Source of the DNA: JAYFNU01 sp964458545
GTDB lineage: Bacteria; Bacillota; Clostridia; Oscillospirales; Ruminococcaceae
DNA: 20,215 bases
Direction of reading: 5' to 3'
Assembly: GCA_964458545.1 (NCBI GenBank)
Contig: CAYWJF010000029.1
Span: 1-20,215 of the forward strand
The notes beneath the pieces are model-generated. The model was not told the origin of the DNA and searched no databases. It saw only the letters and a program-made list of their open reading frames with translations. Made by a program: the position numbers and the translations under genes. Shown here one piece after another: positions 1 to 6,263 of this stretch; the stretch's first letter is position 1, and each line of letters opens with the position of its first letter.

Positions 1-1
1 C

Positions 2-475
2 GAACGTGAGAAGAAGCAAAAGGAGCTTCCACAAAGGCTTCGCGCGAGCGGAATAAGCGGCGGCGCGGGCGACGAGGAAGAAAAGGGCGTGGAGCTGGAG
101 TATGGCGCGGAGCTTCGGCGGCTTGAGGAGAAACGCCGCGGTTACGCCGAGGAATACGCGCGGATACTTGATAAGCAAACAAGGCTTATGAATACGGCGT
201 TAAACGAATATAACGCCCGTATCGCGCTTGAGGACAGTAGCGCGGCAGGAAAAACCGCAAGCACAAAATCCACAAGGTCAGGCTCGTCAAAGTCAAGCGG
301 CTCGAAAGGCGACGACGCTTCTTCAGAAAATGCGGTGAAGCCGCCAATAGACCCTAACGACATTTTAAACAGCGCGGCTATTTCGAATGTACATAAGACC
401 TTTGCTACGCCTAAAATAGCGGAAAACGACGCTGTTAAGCGTTACACGCCATCAAGAAGATACGAAGTGAAATAG
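2..475 (+). CDS. C-terminal part of a coiled-coil protein, 5' end outside the window
   Basis: The reading frame is open from base 2 to a TAG at 473-475, so this is most likely the 3' end of a longer gene. A GTG at 89 is the first possible internal start but has no convincing ribosome binding site. The visible 157 codons begin with a charged segment containing LPQRLRASGISGG, then a Glu/Arg/Lys/Leu-rich stretch (about residues 30-75) with coiled-coil character. A Ser/Gly/Lys/Thr low-complexity linker follows, then a short basic tail ending RRYEVK. No signal peptide or membrane segment is visible. The combination of an LPxxLxAxGISGG-like motif, a coiled coil and a low-complexity tail reminds me of phage virion-associated proteins, but this is recollection, not proof. 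The gene ends directly at a strong terminator. I do not assign a function. Confidence 0.6.
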   Translation, partial: EREKKQKELPQRLRASGISGGAGDEEEKGVELEYGAELRRLEEKRRGYAEEYARILDKQTRLMNTALNEYNARIALEDSSAAGKTASTKSTRSGSSKSSGSKGDDASSENAVKPPIDPNDILNSAAISNVHKTFATPKIAENDAVKRYTPSRRYEVK

Positions 476-476
476 A

Positions 477-511
477 AAAAAGGGCAGGCTCGTTTGAGCC
501 TGCCCTTTTTT
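477..511. terminator. Bidirectional rho-independent terminator
   Basis: An 11-bp perfect stem (481-491 with 496-506) and a GTTT loop are flanked by A5 on the left and T6 on the right. It can terminate the plus-strand coiled-coil gene ending at 475 and the convergent minus-strand gene ending at 519. Confidence 0.92.
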
Positions 512-518
512 GTTGCAG

Positions 519-1025
519 CTATTTTTTTGTATTGCCGTAGCCCATATCGTTGAGGGTTTTAGCAAGAAGGCTTAGGTGCTCGCTTATCTGCTCGTCCTGT
601 TTAGAAAGCGCCTCATAAAAAAGCTTTATGTCCTCGTCAATATACTTGTTTTCGGTGCAAACCTTCATAGTAAAGGCGTCGCCCTCTAAGCCTATGCGGG
701 CTATTTGAGAGCTGTTGCTGTCGTAGAGCGAGGGGTTGCGGTAAGCCTCGCGAAAGTACTCAAGCGTCTTCGCTATAACTATAGTAAGGTCTATTGCGCG
801 GTGGATAGGCAGCTCCTCCGATTGGCGTGACCAACGTTCGCCCGAATGCCGCCAGACCTTTGCGGAGATATCGACCTTTCCGCGGTCGTTCCACTGCGCA
901 AGCCCGAGCGACAGTGCCATAACGTCGGTGTCTGCGTAGTGGTGCGCGTCTATGTTAGCGTAATCCTCGACCGAAATAACGGGCTTGTGCCGTAGCTCGG
1001 TCGGTATTGTAAGTTTTTCTTCCAT
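519..1025 (-). CDS. DUF6530-like conserved hypothetical protein
   Basis: A 168-residue soluble protein with no signal peptide or membrane segment. From memory it matches a family of uncharacterised Bacillota proteins (DUF6530). The recognisable blocks are HKPVISVEDY near the N-terminus, the central LGLAQWNDRGKVDISAKVWR followed by GERWSRQSEELP, and IDEDIKLFYEAL near the C-terminus. The length fits a complete protein. The start is supported by AGGAG on the minus strand about 7 nt upstream of the ATG. It is transcribed alone, between a shared terminator and a strong promoter with a double palindromic operator, which suggests a tightly controlled single-gene unit, perhaps stress-induced. The biochemical role is unknown, and family assignment rests on remembered motifs without a database search. 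Confidence 0.8.
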   Translation of the reverse strand: MEEKLTIPTELRHKPVISVEDYANIDAHHYADTDVMALSLGLAQWNDRGKVDISAKVWRHSGERWSRQSEELPIHRAIDLTIVIAKTLEYFREAYRNPSLYDSNSSQIARIGLEGDAFTMKVCTENKYIDEDIKLFYEALSKQDEQISEHLSLLAKTLNDMGYGNTKK

Positions 1026-1053
1026 TTTCCTACTCCTATATTGTCTTCAAAAG

Positions 1054-1094
1054 TTGCATTAGTAATTTACTAAATTAGTAATTTACTAATGCAA
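1054..1094. promoter_or_regulatory. Double palindromic operator at the DUF6530-like promoter
   Basis: TTGCATTAGTAA (1054-1065) and TTACTAATGCAA (1083-1094) are perfect inverted arms of a 41-bp element. Inside it, the 15-bp palindrome TTAGTAATTTACTAA occurs twice, at 1059-1073 and 1075-1089, with a 16-bp repeat distance. The element abuts the -10 box and covers the predicted start and early transcript, as expected for a repressor operator occupied by two dimers. The regulator is not in this window. Site size and symmetry would suit a MarR- or TetR-type dimer, but that is inference. Confidence 0.8.
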
Positions 1095-1123
1095 ATAGTA
1101 CTCCGTTTCGGTCACATTGTCAA
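1095..1123 (-). promoter_or_regulatory. Sigma-A promoter of the DUF6530-like gene
   Basis: On the minus strand, TTGACA (1118-1123) is separated by exactly 17 nt from TACTAT (1095-1100). The -35 is perfect and the -10 has one mismatch. Transcription should start near 1088, inside the adjacent palindrome. Confidence 0.88.
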
Positions 1124-1220
1124 GTCTAATTTTTCGTAAAACGCAATTATGCCTATAAAAAAATATAAATTCGGCAGTATTCCGAAATTATTAAAATCGG
1201 TTGCAATAACTCTAAAAATA

Positions 1221-1487
1221 GGTTAATTTATAGATGGAAAGTGAAGCCGGTAAGCTGCCGAAAGGCAGTAAGGCAGAGCTAAGGGAAATCTAATTAAGTA
1301 AAAAAGCCGATGAGTGAATATCGGCGAGGCAGAGCTGTGAAAGCATTGCCGTTTGCTGAAAGAGATAAGCTGTGTCAGCTCGGGGAATTTGAAATCCGTG
1401 GGCGAAAGGAACCGTCGTATGTAAAGCGGCGCGACCGGCGGACAGAACAAACAAGCGGGCGTTCGTGAAGAGCGTCCGCTTTTGTTT
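1221..1487 (+). ncRNA. Candidate structured non-coding RNA, class unidentified
   Basis: There is no credible gene here, but the stretch is GC-richer than its AT-rich flanks and full of helices. A 10-bp outer stem pairs 1223-1227/1231-1235 with 1288-1297. CTGCC-GAAA-GGCAG (1255-1268) is capped by a GNRA tetraloop. GCCGAT pairs with ATCGGC (1306-1325). GGCA pairs with TGCC (1328-1350) around an inner GCT/AGC helix. CGTCG pairs with CGGCG at about 1414-1432. The transcript ends in a strong terminator at 1453-1487. The 9-mer GGCAGAGCT occurs twice (1272-1280, 1328-1336). I see none of the invariant segments of tmRNA, SRP RNA or RNase P RNA. The 5' domain, size and clostridial context make the raiA-motif RNA the first class to test, but I cannot confirm it. 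The 5' end is approximate: TTGCAA at 1201-1206 with TAATTT at 1224-1229 is only a weak promoter. Confidence 0.6.
1453..1487 (+). terminator. Rho-independent terminator of the candidate RNA
   Basis: A 10-bp GC-rich stem (1455-1464 with 1470-1479, two G-U pairs, GTGAA loop) is extended by two A-T pairs and followed by TTTTGTTTA. No protein gene lies upstream on this strand, so it must end a non-coding transcript. Confidence 0.85.
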
Positions 1488-1540
1488 ATTAACAAAGCAT
1501 TTTCATAAAACGTATAGCTTGCGCCGCGCTAATTTGGTAC

Positions 1541-1569
1541 TTGCATTTAGTTTGAAAGTATAGTAAAAT
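1541..1569 (+). promoter_or_regulatory. Probable promoter of the tRNA-Val gene
   Basis: TTGCAT (1541-1546) and TAAAAT (1564-1569) are spaced by 17 nt, placing the transcript start about 15 nt before the mature tRNA. The -35 is weak. Confidence 0.5.
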
Positions 1570-1590
1570 ATTTTTTGCTCAACAAAATAT

Positions 1591-1666
1591 GGACGTTTAG
1601 CTCAGCTGGTAGAGCATTCGCTTGACGTGCGAAGGGTCAGGGATTCGAGTTCCTTAACGTCCACCA
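1591..1666 (+). tRNA. tRNA-Val (anticodon GAC)
   Basis: A complete 76-nt cloverleaf with encoded CCA (1664-1666). The acceptor stem pairs GGACGTT with AACGTCC. The D arm reads GCTCAGCTGGTAGAGC. The anticodon stem TTCGC/GCGAA carries the loop TTGACGT with anticodon GAC at 1624-1626. The T arm is AGGGA-TTCGAGT-TCCTT. The gene has its own promoter and terminator and stands alone. The T stem carries A53-U61 in place of the nearly invariant G53-C61. Both partners have changed, so pairing is kept and a simple base-call error is unlikely. Residue 37 is G. All other core positions look normal, so a functional tRNA reading GUC/GUU valine codons is expected. Confidence 0.97.
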
Positions 1667-1667
1667 T

Positions 1668-1707
1668 AAACCACCTTAGTCTTTTTGGCTTTGGTGGTTT
1701 TGTTTTT
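1668..1707 (+). terminator. Rho-independent terminator of tRNA-Val
   Basis: AAACCACC (1668-1675) pairs with GGTGGTTT (1693-1700) across a 17-nt loop. The run TGTTTTTA follows. It starts 2 nt after the CCA end. Confidence 0.75.
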
Positions 1708-1773
1708 ATCTTATCTTAAGGTAGCGAAAGGTGAAAATGCGGCTCTATTAAGGAGTATATATATAAATATAAA

Positions 1774-1802
1774 TTGAACACGTGAATATATTATGATATA
1801 AT
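1774..1802 (+). promoter_or_regulatory. Promoter of the ruvC-to-clpE operon
   Basis: TTGAAC (1774-1779) and a perfect TATAAT (1797-1802) are spaced by 17 nt. The expected start is near 1809. This excludes the ATG at 1803 as the ruvC start, because it would lie ahead of the transcript. Confidence 0.8.
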
Positions 1803-1832
1803 ATGCTAATTAAGGTGGTGAGTTGTTTCCTT

Positions 1833-2339
1833 ATGAGAATTGCGGGAATTGACCCGGGCTACGCTATAGTTGGTTGCGGAGCGGTGGAGTATTCAAATAA
1901 CAGCTTTAAGCTTATTGAATACGGCGCTATAACCACCAAGGCAGGTGAGCCGTTTGACAGAAGACTACTCACTATCGACGAGGAGGCGCGCGCCTTTTTC
2001 GAGCGGACTAAGCCCGACGCGCTCGCGATAGAAAAGCTCTTTTTCAACTCCAACCAGAAAACCGCGATAGACGTAGCGCAAGCGCGCGGAGTGCTTGTCG
2101 TAAACGCCATTAAGGCGGGTATTCCCGTCTTTGAATATACGCCGCTTCAGGTGAAAATGTCGGTTGTGGGCTACGGGCGCGCCGAGAAAAAGCAGGTTAT
2201 GGAGATGACGAGGATTATCCTTGGTCTTGAAAAGCTTCCAAAGCCTGACGACGCGGCGGACGCGCTCGCTATGGCAATATGTCACGCGCACAGCGCGGCG
2301 TCACGGCTCGGCGGATATATGAACGCGGCAAGGAGATAA
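1833..2339 (+). CDS. ruvC: Crossover junction endodeoxyribonuclease RuvC
   Basis: RuvC is the homodimeric resolvase that nicks Holliday junctions symmetrically, together with RuvAB. The 168-residue product begins MRIAGIDPGYA, the family's canonical N-terminus. It has the four catalytic acidic residues of the RNase H fold: D7, E67 (in ALAIEKLFFN), D140 and D143 (in PDDAADALAMAICHAH). The start at 1833 is chosen because it matches the family N-terminus and follows AAGGTGGTG (1812-1820). An in-frame ATG at 1803 adds ten residues but lies upstream of the predicted transcript start. It is the first gene of a long operon and is separated from ruvA by 4 nt. It is complete and unremarkable. Confidence 0.97.
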   Translation: MRIAGIDPGYAIVGCGAVEYSNNSFKLIEYGAITTKAGEPFDRRLLTIDEEARAFFERTKPDALAIEKLFFNSNQKTAIDVAQARGVLVVNAIKAGIPVFEYTPLQVKMSVVGYGRAEKKQVMEMTRIILGLEKLPKPDDAADALAMAICHAHSAASRLGGYMNAARR

Positions 2340-2343
2340 CGGT

Positions 2344-2937
2344 ATGATTTATTGCTTAAACGGAACGCTACTTTCAAAGACGCCGAACAGCGCGGTTATA
2401 CTCTGCGGCGGCGTGGGCTTTTCGGTGCTTATTCCCACAAGCGTTTACGCCGATTTACCCGAAGCGGGCGGCGAAGCGTTTATATATACCTCCTTCGTTG
2501 TAAAAGAGGACGCTATGGAGCTTTACGGCTTCTCTTCCGAAACACAGCGCGACACCTTTCGCGTGCTTACTTCGGTTTCCGGCGTAGGGCCTAAGGTAGC
2601 GCTTTCTATCCTTTCAATTTACACCGCCGACAGAATTGCTCTTATGATAGCCTCGGGCGATTTCAAGGCTTTTACCGCCTGCTCTGGCGTAGGACCAAAG
2701 CTTGCTCAGCGGCTTGTGCTTGAGCTTAAGGACAAAATAAAGGATTTGGGTAATACCGAGGCTTATTCCGTGAGCGAAACGGCGACGATAGGCGGCGCGA
2801 GCGGAGACGCCGTGGCGGCGCTTACCACACTCGGCTTTTCAACGAGCGAGGCTGCGAGCGCGGTTGCGAAGCTGCCCGCGGGGATGAGCGCGGAGGAAAT
2901 GATTTCGGCGGCGTTAAAGTCGCTCGCTTCGAGGTAA
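2344..2937 (+). CDS. ruvA: Holliday junction branch migration protein RuvA
   Basis: RuvA binds the four-way junction as a tetramer and loads the RuvB motor. The 197-residue product has the three expected parts. These are an N-terminal OB fold (about residues 1-62, starting MIYCLNGTL), a middle domain with two helix-hairpin-helix motifs (VSGVGPKVA near 80 and CSGVGPKLA near 115), and a C-terminal three-helix domain that contacts RuvB (about 148-197, with DAVAALTTLGFS). A flexible Ser/Gly/Ala linker precedes the last domain, as in the family. The ribosome binding site AAGGAG overlaps the end of ruvC, and ruvB follows after 4 nt, so the three ruv genes are translationally linked. Confidence 0.97.
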   Translation: MIYCLNGTLLSKTPNSAVILCGGVGFSVLIPTSVYADLPEAGGEAFIYTSFVVKEDAMELYGFSSETQRDTFRVLTSVSGVGPKVALSILSIYTADRIALMIASGDFKAFTACSGVGPKLAQRLVLELKDKIKDLGNTEAYSVSETATIGGASGDAVAALTTLGFSTSEAASAVAKLPAGMSAEEMISAALKSLASR

Positions 2938-2941
2938 CTGT

Positions 2942-4018
2942 ATGGCTATGTACGACAACAATAACGAATACGCCTTCGATTCCCGCCTTGTCGAGAAGGA
3001 AACGCTCGCCGAGGATATGGATAACGAAAATTCCCTTCGCCCGAAAACCCTTGCCGAATATGTCGGACAAGAGGGTGTAAAGGGGAACCTTTCGGTATAT
3101 ATGCAAGCGGCGAAGGGGCGTGGGGAGCCGCTCGACCACCTGCTTTTATATGGTCCTCCCGGACTTGGAAAAACGACCCTCGCGCAGATAGTTGCGCACG
3201 AGATGGGTGTAAATATAAGAATAACGAGCGGTCCCGCTATAGAAAAACCCGGTGACCTCGCAGCGCTCTTAACTAATCTCGCCGAGGGCGACATACTCTT
3301 TATAGACGAGATACACAGGCTTTCAAGAAGCGTCGAGGAGGTGCTTTACCCCGCGCTTGAGGATTACGCGCTCGATATTATTATTGGCAAGGGTCCCTCT
3401 GCGCGCTCTATAAGAATTAACCTGCCGCGCTTTACCTTAATAGGCGCTACTACGCGGGCGGGTCAGCTTACCTCCCCCCTTCGCGACCGCTTCGGTATGA
3501 TACTAAAGCTTGAGCTTTATTCTCCAGAGGAGATAACGACGATAATCAACCGCTCGGCGTCGATACTCGACGTATCCTGCGAGGAGGAGGGCGCGCGGGA
3601 GATTGCGAAGCGCTCACGCGGGACGCCCCGTATCGCGAACAGATTTTTAAAGCGTGTACGTGATTACGCGCAGGTGCTCGGCAACGGCACAATTACGCTA
3701 GAGACCGCAACCGACGCCCTTTCAAAGATGGATATAGATGAGCTTGGGCTCGATAATATAGACAGACGGCTTATGCGCGCGATAATCGAGCATTACGGCG
3801 GCGGACCCGTCGGAATAGAAACGCTCGCCGCTATGCTCGGCGAGGAAGCGGTAACCCTTGAGGACGTCTGCGAGCCATACCTTATGCAGATAGGCTTTTT
3901 AACAAGAACCCAAAGAGGACGGTGCGTAACGAAAGCGGCGTATCGGCACCTTGGCATAGCGGAAAACGGAAAAGAAGAAAATCTACAACAATCTTTATTT
4001 GACGAGGAGAAGAACTAA
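2942..4018 (+). CDS. ruvB: Holliday junction branch migration DNA helicase RuvB
   Basis: RuvB is the hexameric AAA+ motor that drives branch migration with RuvA. The 358-residue product shows Walker A GPPGLGKTT (71-79), Walker B DILFIDE (117-123), sensor 1 around GATTR (168-172), the arginine finger in SPLRDRFG (about R181), sensor 2 R230 in GTPRIANRF, and the C-terminal winged helix (about 285-335, with GGGPVGIETLA). The ATG at 2942 follows GAGG by 8 nt; a second ATG two codons later is possible. The C-terminus ends LQQSLFDEEKN. QQSLF (349-353) resembles the QLSLF-type peptide that binds the beta sliding clamp, and its exposed terminal position fits such a role, though I have not verified this for RuvB. 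glmM begins 1 nt after the stop. Confidence 0.97.
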   Translation: MAMYDNNNEYAFDSRLVEKETLAEDMDNENSLRPKTLAEYVGQEGVKGNLSVYMQAAKGRGEPLDHLLLYGPPGLGKTTLAQIVAHEMGVNIRITSGPAIEKPGDLAALLTNLAEGDILFIDEIHRLSRSVEEVLYPALEDYALDIIIGKGPSARSIRINLPRFTLIGATTRAGQLTSPLRDRFGMILKLELYSPEEITTIINRSASILDVSCEEEGAREIAKRSRGTPRIANRFLKRVRDYAQVLGNGTITLETATDALSKMDIDELGLDNIDRRLMRAIIEHYGGGPVGIETLAAMLGEEAVTLEDVCEPYLMQIGFLTRTQRGRCVTKAAYRHLGIAENGKEENLQQSLFDEEKN

Positions 4019-4019
4019 T

Positions 4020-5372
4020 ATGGCGGCAAGACTTTTTGGAACAGACGGAGTACGCGGAGTAGCAAATACAGAGCTTACCTGCGAGCTTGCGCTTAATATC
4101 GGACGAGCGGCGGCGTATGTGCTTACAAAGAAAACCACTCACAGGGCAAAGATACTTATCGGCAAGGACACAAGAGCTTCCTCTGATATGCTGGAAAACT
4201 GCCTCGCGGCGGGCATCTGCTCGGTCGGCGCAGACGCGGAGATTTTAGGTGTTGTGCCTACTCCAGCGGTCGCGTATCTTGTGAGGAAGTATAAGGCGGA
4301 CGCGGGTATCGTTATCTCCGCGTCGCATAACCCTGTTGAATTTAACGGAATAAAGATTTTTAACTCTAAGGGCTTTAAGCTCGCGGACGAGATAGAGGAC
4401 GAAATAGAGGTCTACGTCAAGGAGAAGAACGCGGACATGGAACGCAAGACCCACGGCGACGTTGGCGGCGTAAGCTACCGCACCGAGGCTGTGCGCGATT
4501 ATGTAGAATACATAAAGTCCTGCGTACAAGGCGAGCTTTCTGACGTTAAGGTCGCTATAGACTGCGCTAACGGCGCGGCGAGCGAGCCTGCGAAGCTTAT
4601 CTTTGAAGAGCTCGGCGCAGACTGCTTCTTTACGGCAACCGAGCCCGACGGAAGAAACGTAAACGACGGCGTCGGCTCCACCCATCTCGATAATCTTCGC
4701 AAGGCGGTTAAAAAGTCGGGCGCGCAGATAGGCGTCGCGTTTGACGGCGACGCGGACAGATGCCTTGCCGTGGACGAGAACGGTGAGGAGATAGACGGCG
4801 ACAAGATTATCGCCATCTTCGCGAAATTCTTAAAGGCAAAGGGAAAGCTAAAGAAGGACACCGCGGTTGTAACCGTTATGACCAACCTCGGCTTTATGGA
4901 TTACTGCAAGAAGTACGGTGTTAACGCCGTAAGAACCGCCGTGGGCGACCGTTATGTGCTTGAGGAGATGCAGAAGAACGGCTACTGCCTCGGAGGCGAA
5001 CAGAGCGGACACATTATTCTTACCGATTACGGTACTACGGGCGACGGCGAGCTGACAGCGGCGCTTCTCCTTTCTATTTTGAAGGAGAGTGGCGAAAAGG
5101 CGAGCGCGCTCGGCAAAGAGGTGGGACGCTACCCGCAGGTGCTTGTCAATGTTAGAACCACCGTTGAGGGCAAGCAGAAATTTAAAGAGGACGACGAGCT
5201 GCAAGGCTATATCGAAGCGGCACAGCAGGAGCTTTTCGACGTAGGACGCGTGCTTGTGCGCGTTTCGGGAACCGAGCCGCTTATTCGCATAATGGTTGAG
5301 GGCAAGGACGAGGGGCTAATTAACAAGATAGCTAAGAAGCTGGAAGCTAAGGTAAACGAGAGGATAAACTAA
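4020..5372 (+). CDS. glmM: Phosphoglucosamine mutase GlmM
   Basis: GlmM interconverts glucosamine-6-phosphate and glucosamine-1-phosphate, the step before UDP-GlcNAc for peptidoglycan. The 450-residue product has the four-domain alpha-D-phosphohexomutase layout. It has an N-terminal FGTDGVRG, the phosphoserine loop ISASHNP with the phosphorylated residue at S102, the magnesium-binding DGDADR loop near 240, the sugar-specificity loop GGEQSGH near 325, and the phosphate-binding RVSGTEPLIRI near 420. The start at 4020 gives the family N-terminus MAARLFGTDG. GAGGAG (4004-4009) lies inside the end of ruvB at good spacing. An in-frame upstream start at 3999 would overlap ruvB by 20 nt and would add a non-homologous tail. 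The gene is complete. Confidence 0.97.
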   Translation: MAARLFGTDGVRGVANTELTCELALNIGRAAAYVLTKKTTHRAKILIGKDTRASSDMLENCLAAGICSVGADAEILGVVPTPAVAYLVRKYKADAGIVISASHNPVEFNGIKIFNSKGFKLADEIEDEIEVYVKEKNADMERKTHGDVGGVSYRTEAVRDYVEYIKSCVQGELSDVKVAIDCANGAASEPAKLIFEELGADCFFTATEPDGRNVNDGVGSTHLDNLRKAVKKSGAQIGVAFDGDADRCLAVDENGEEIDGDKIIAIFAKFLKAKGKLKKDTAVVTVMTNLGFMDYCKKYGVNAVRTAVGDRYVLEEMQKNGYCLGGEQSGHIILTDYGTTGDGELTAALLLSILKESGEKASALGKEVGRYPQVLVNVRTTVEGKQKFKEDDELQGYIEAAQQELFDVGRVLVRVSGTEPLIRIMVEGKDEGLINKIAKKLEAKVNERIN

Positions 5373-5376
5373 GCTT

Positions 5377-6262
5377 ATGCGTGAGGCTACGGGCTGGAGC
5401 GATTATGAGTTAATAGACGCGAGCGGCGGAAACCGCCTTGAGCGCTGGGGCGGCTATATACTTGTGCGCCCCGACCCGCAGGTCATATGGGATACGCCTA
5501 AGGAGAACCCCAAGTGGTTCAAGGCGGACGCCGTTTACCACCGCTCGAAAACGGGCGGCGGCGAATGGGAAACGAAGCGCAAGCTTCCCGCCGAATGGCA
5601 GATATGCTGGGACAACAGACTAAAGCTGTACGTTACGCCTACAAGCTTTAAACACACGGGTGTTTTCCCCGAACAAGCGGCGAACTGGGCGGTCTACGAA
5701 AGGCTGATTAAGCAGGTCAAAAGACCGATAAGGGTGCTAAACCTCTTCGGCTACACGGGCGCGGCGACGGTTGCCTGCCTTATGGCGGGCGCGGAGGTCT
5801 GCCACGTGGACGCGAGCAAGGGAATGGTCGCGGCGGCGAAAAGGAACGTTGAGCTAAACGGACTCGGCGGAGCGAAGGNNNNNNNNNNGGTATATCGTGG
5901 ACGACTGCGTAAAGTTCGTCAACCGCGAGATACGCCGAGATTCCCGCTACGACGCGATTATAATGGACCCGCCGAGCTACGGGCGCGGACCCTCGGGCGA
6001 GATGTGGCGTTTGGAGGATAACATCTATTCGCTCATTGAAACCTGTAAGGCGGTGCTGTCGGATAAGCCCTTGTTCTTTACGGTTAACTCCTATACGGCG
6101 GGGCTTTCCCCGTCGGTCACAAGGTATATAACGGCGAGCGTTCTAAAAGACCTTCACGGAACGGTAGTCTGCGACGAAATAGGTCTTCCCGTAACCGAGA
6201 GCGGGCTTTCGCTCCCCTGCGGGAACACAACAATGTTCATAAGCGACGAGGTATCATTTTAA
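5377..6262 (+). CDS. Class I SAM-dependent methyltransferase (RlmI-like, no PUA domain), interrupted by an assembly gap
   Basis: The protein resembles the COG1092 group of rRNA methyltransferases (RlmI/RlmK-like) but lacks an N-terminal PUA domain. The first part (5377-5878) holds a small N-terminal domain and the SAM-binding motif I VLNLFGYTGAA, with the acidic strand-2 end HVDASKG. The second part (from about 5889) holds motif IV DPPSYGRG, the likely catalytic site, and a C-terminal strand region to the TAA at 6262. Ten N at 5879-5888 change the apparent frame: codons begin at positions of the form 3n+1 before the gap and 3n+2 after it. The motifs are contiguous and in family order, so I read this as one intact gene of about 293 codons. 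The true gap length must then be a multiple of three, such as 6, not 10. The RNA target cannot be read from the sequence. It starts 4 nt after glmM. Confidence 0.88.
5879..5888. other. Assembly gap of 10 N
   Basis: The only ambiguous bases in the window. A fixed run of 10 N inside a gene that resumes in another frame indicates a scaffolding placeholder, so the true length is unknown. Confidence 0.95.
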
Positions 6263-6263
6263 A

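Noticed and set aside
1054..1094. Palindrome as a terminator
   Set aside because: It is AT-rich, lies at a promoter start site, and has no U-tract in the direction of transcription.
1221..1487. Metabolite riboswitch controlling ruvC
   Set aside because: It ends in a complete terminator more than 300 bases before ruvC, with a tRNA gene and separate promoters in between. I also recognise no known riboswitch core.
1223..1495. 90-codon minus-strand open frame across the structured spacer
   Set aside because: It has no ribosome binding site and no recognisable composition. It runs antisense through the helices and terminator of the candidate RNA.
1803..1832. Longer ruvC starting at ATG 1803
   Set aside because: This ATG immediately follows the -10 box, so it lies before the transcript start, and the ten extra residues are not part of the RuvC family N-terminus.
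5897..6262. A separate gene beginning at 5897
   Set aside because: It is the second half of the methyltransferase, cut off by the 10-N gap; motif IV DPPSYGRG needs the SAM-binding half upstream.
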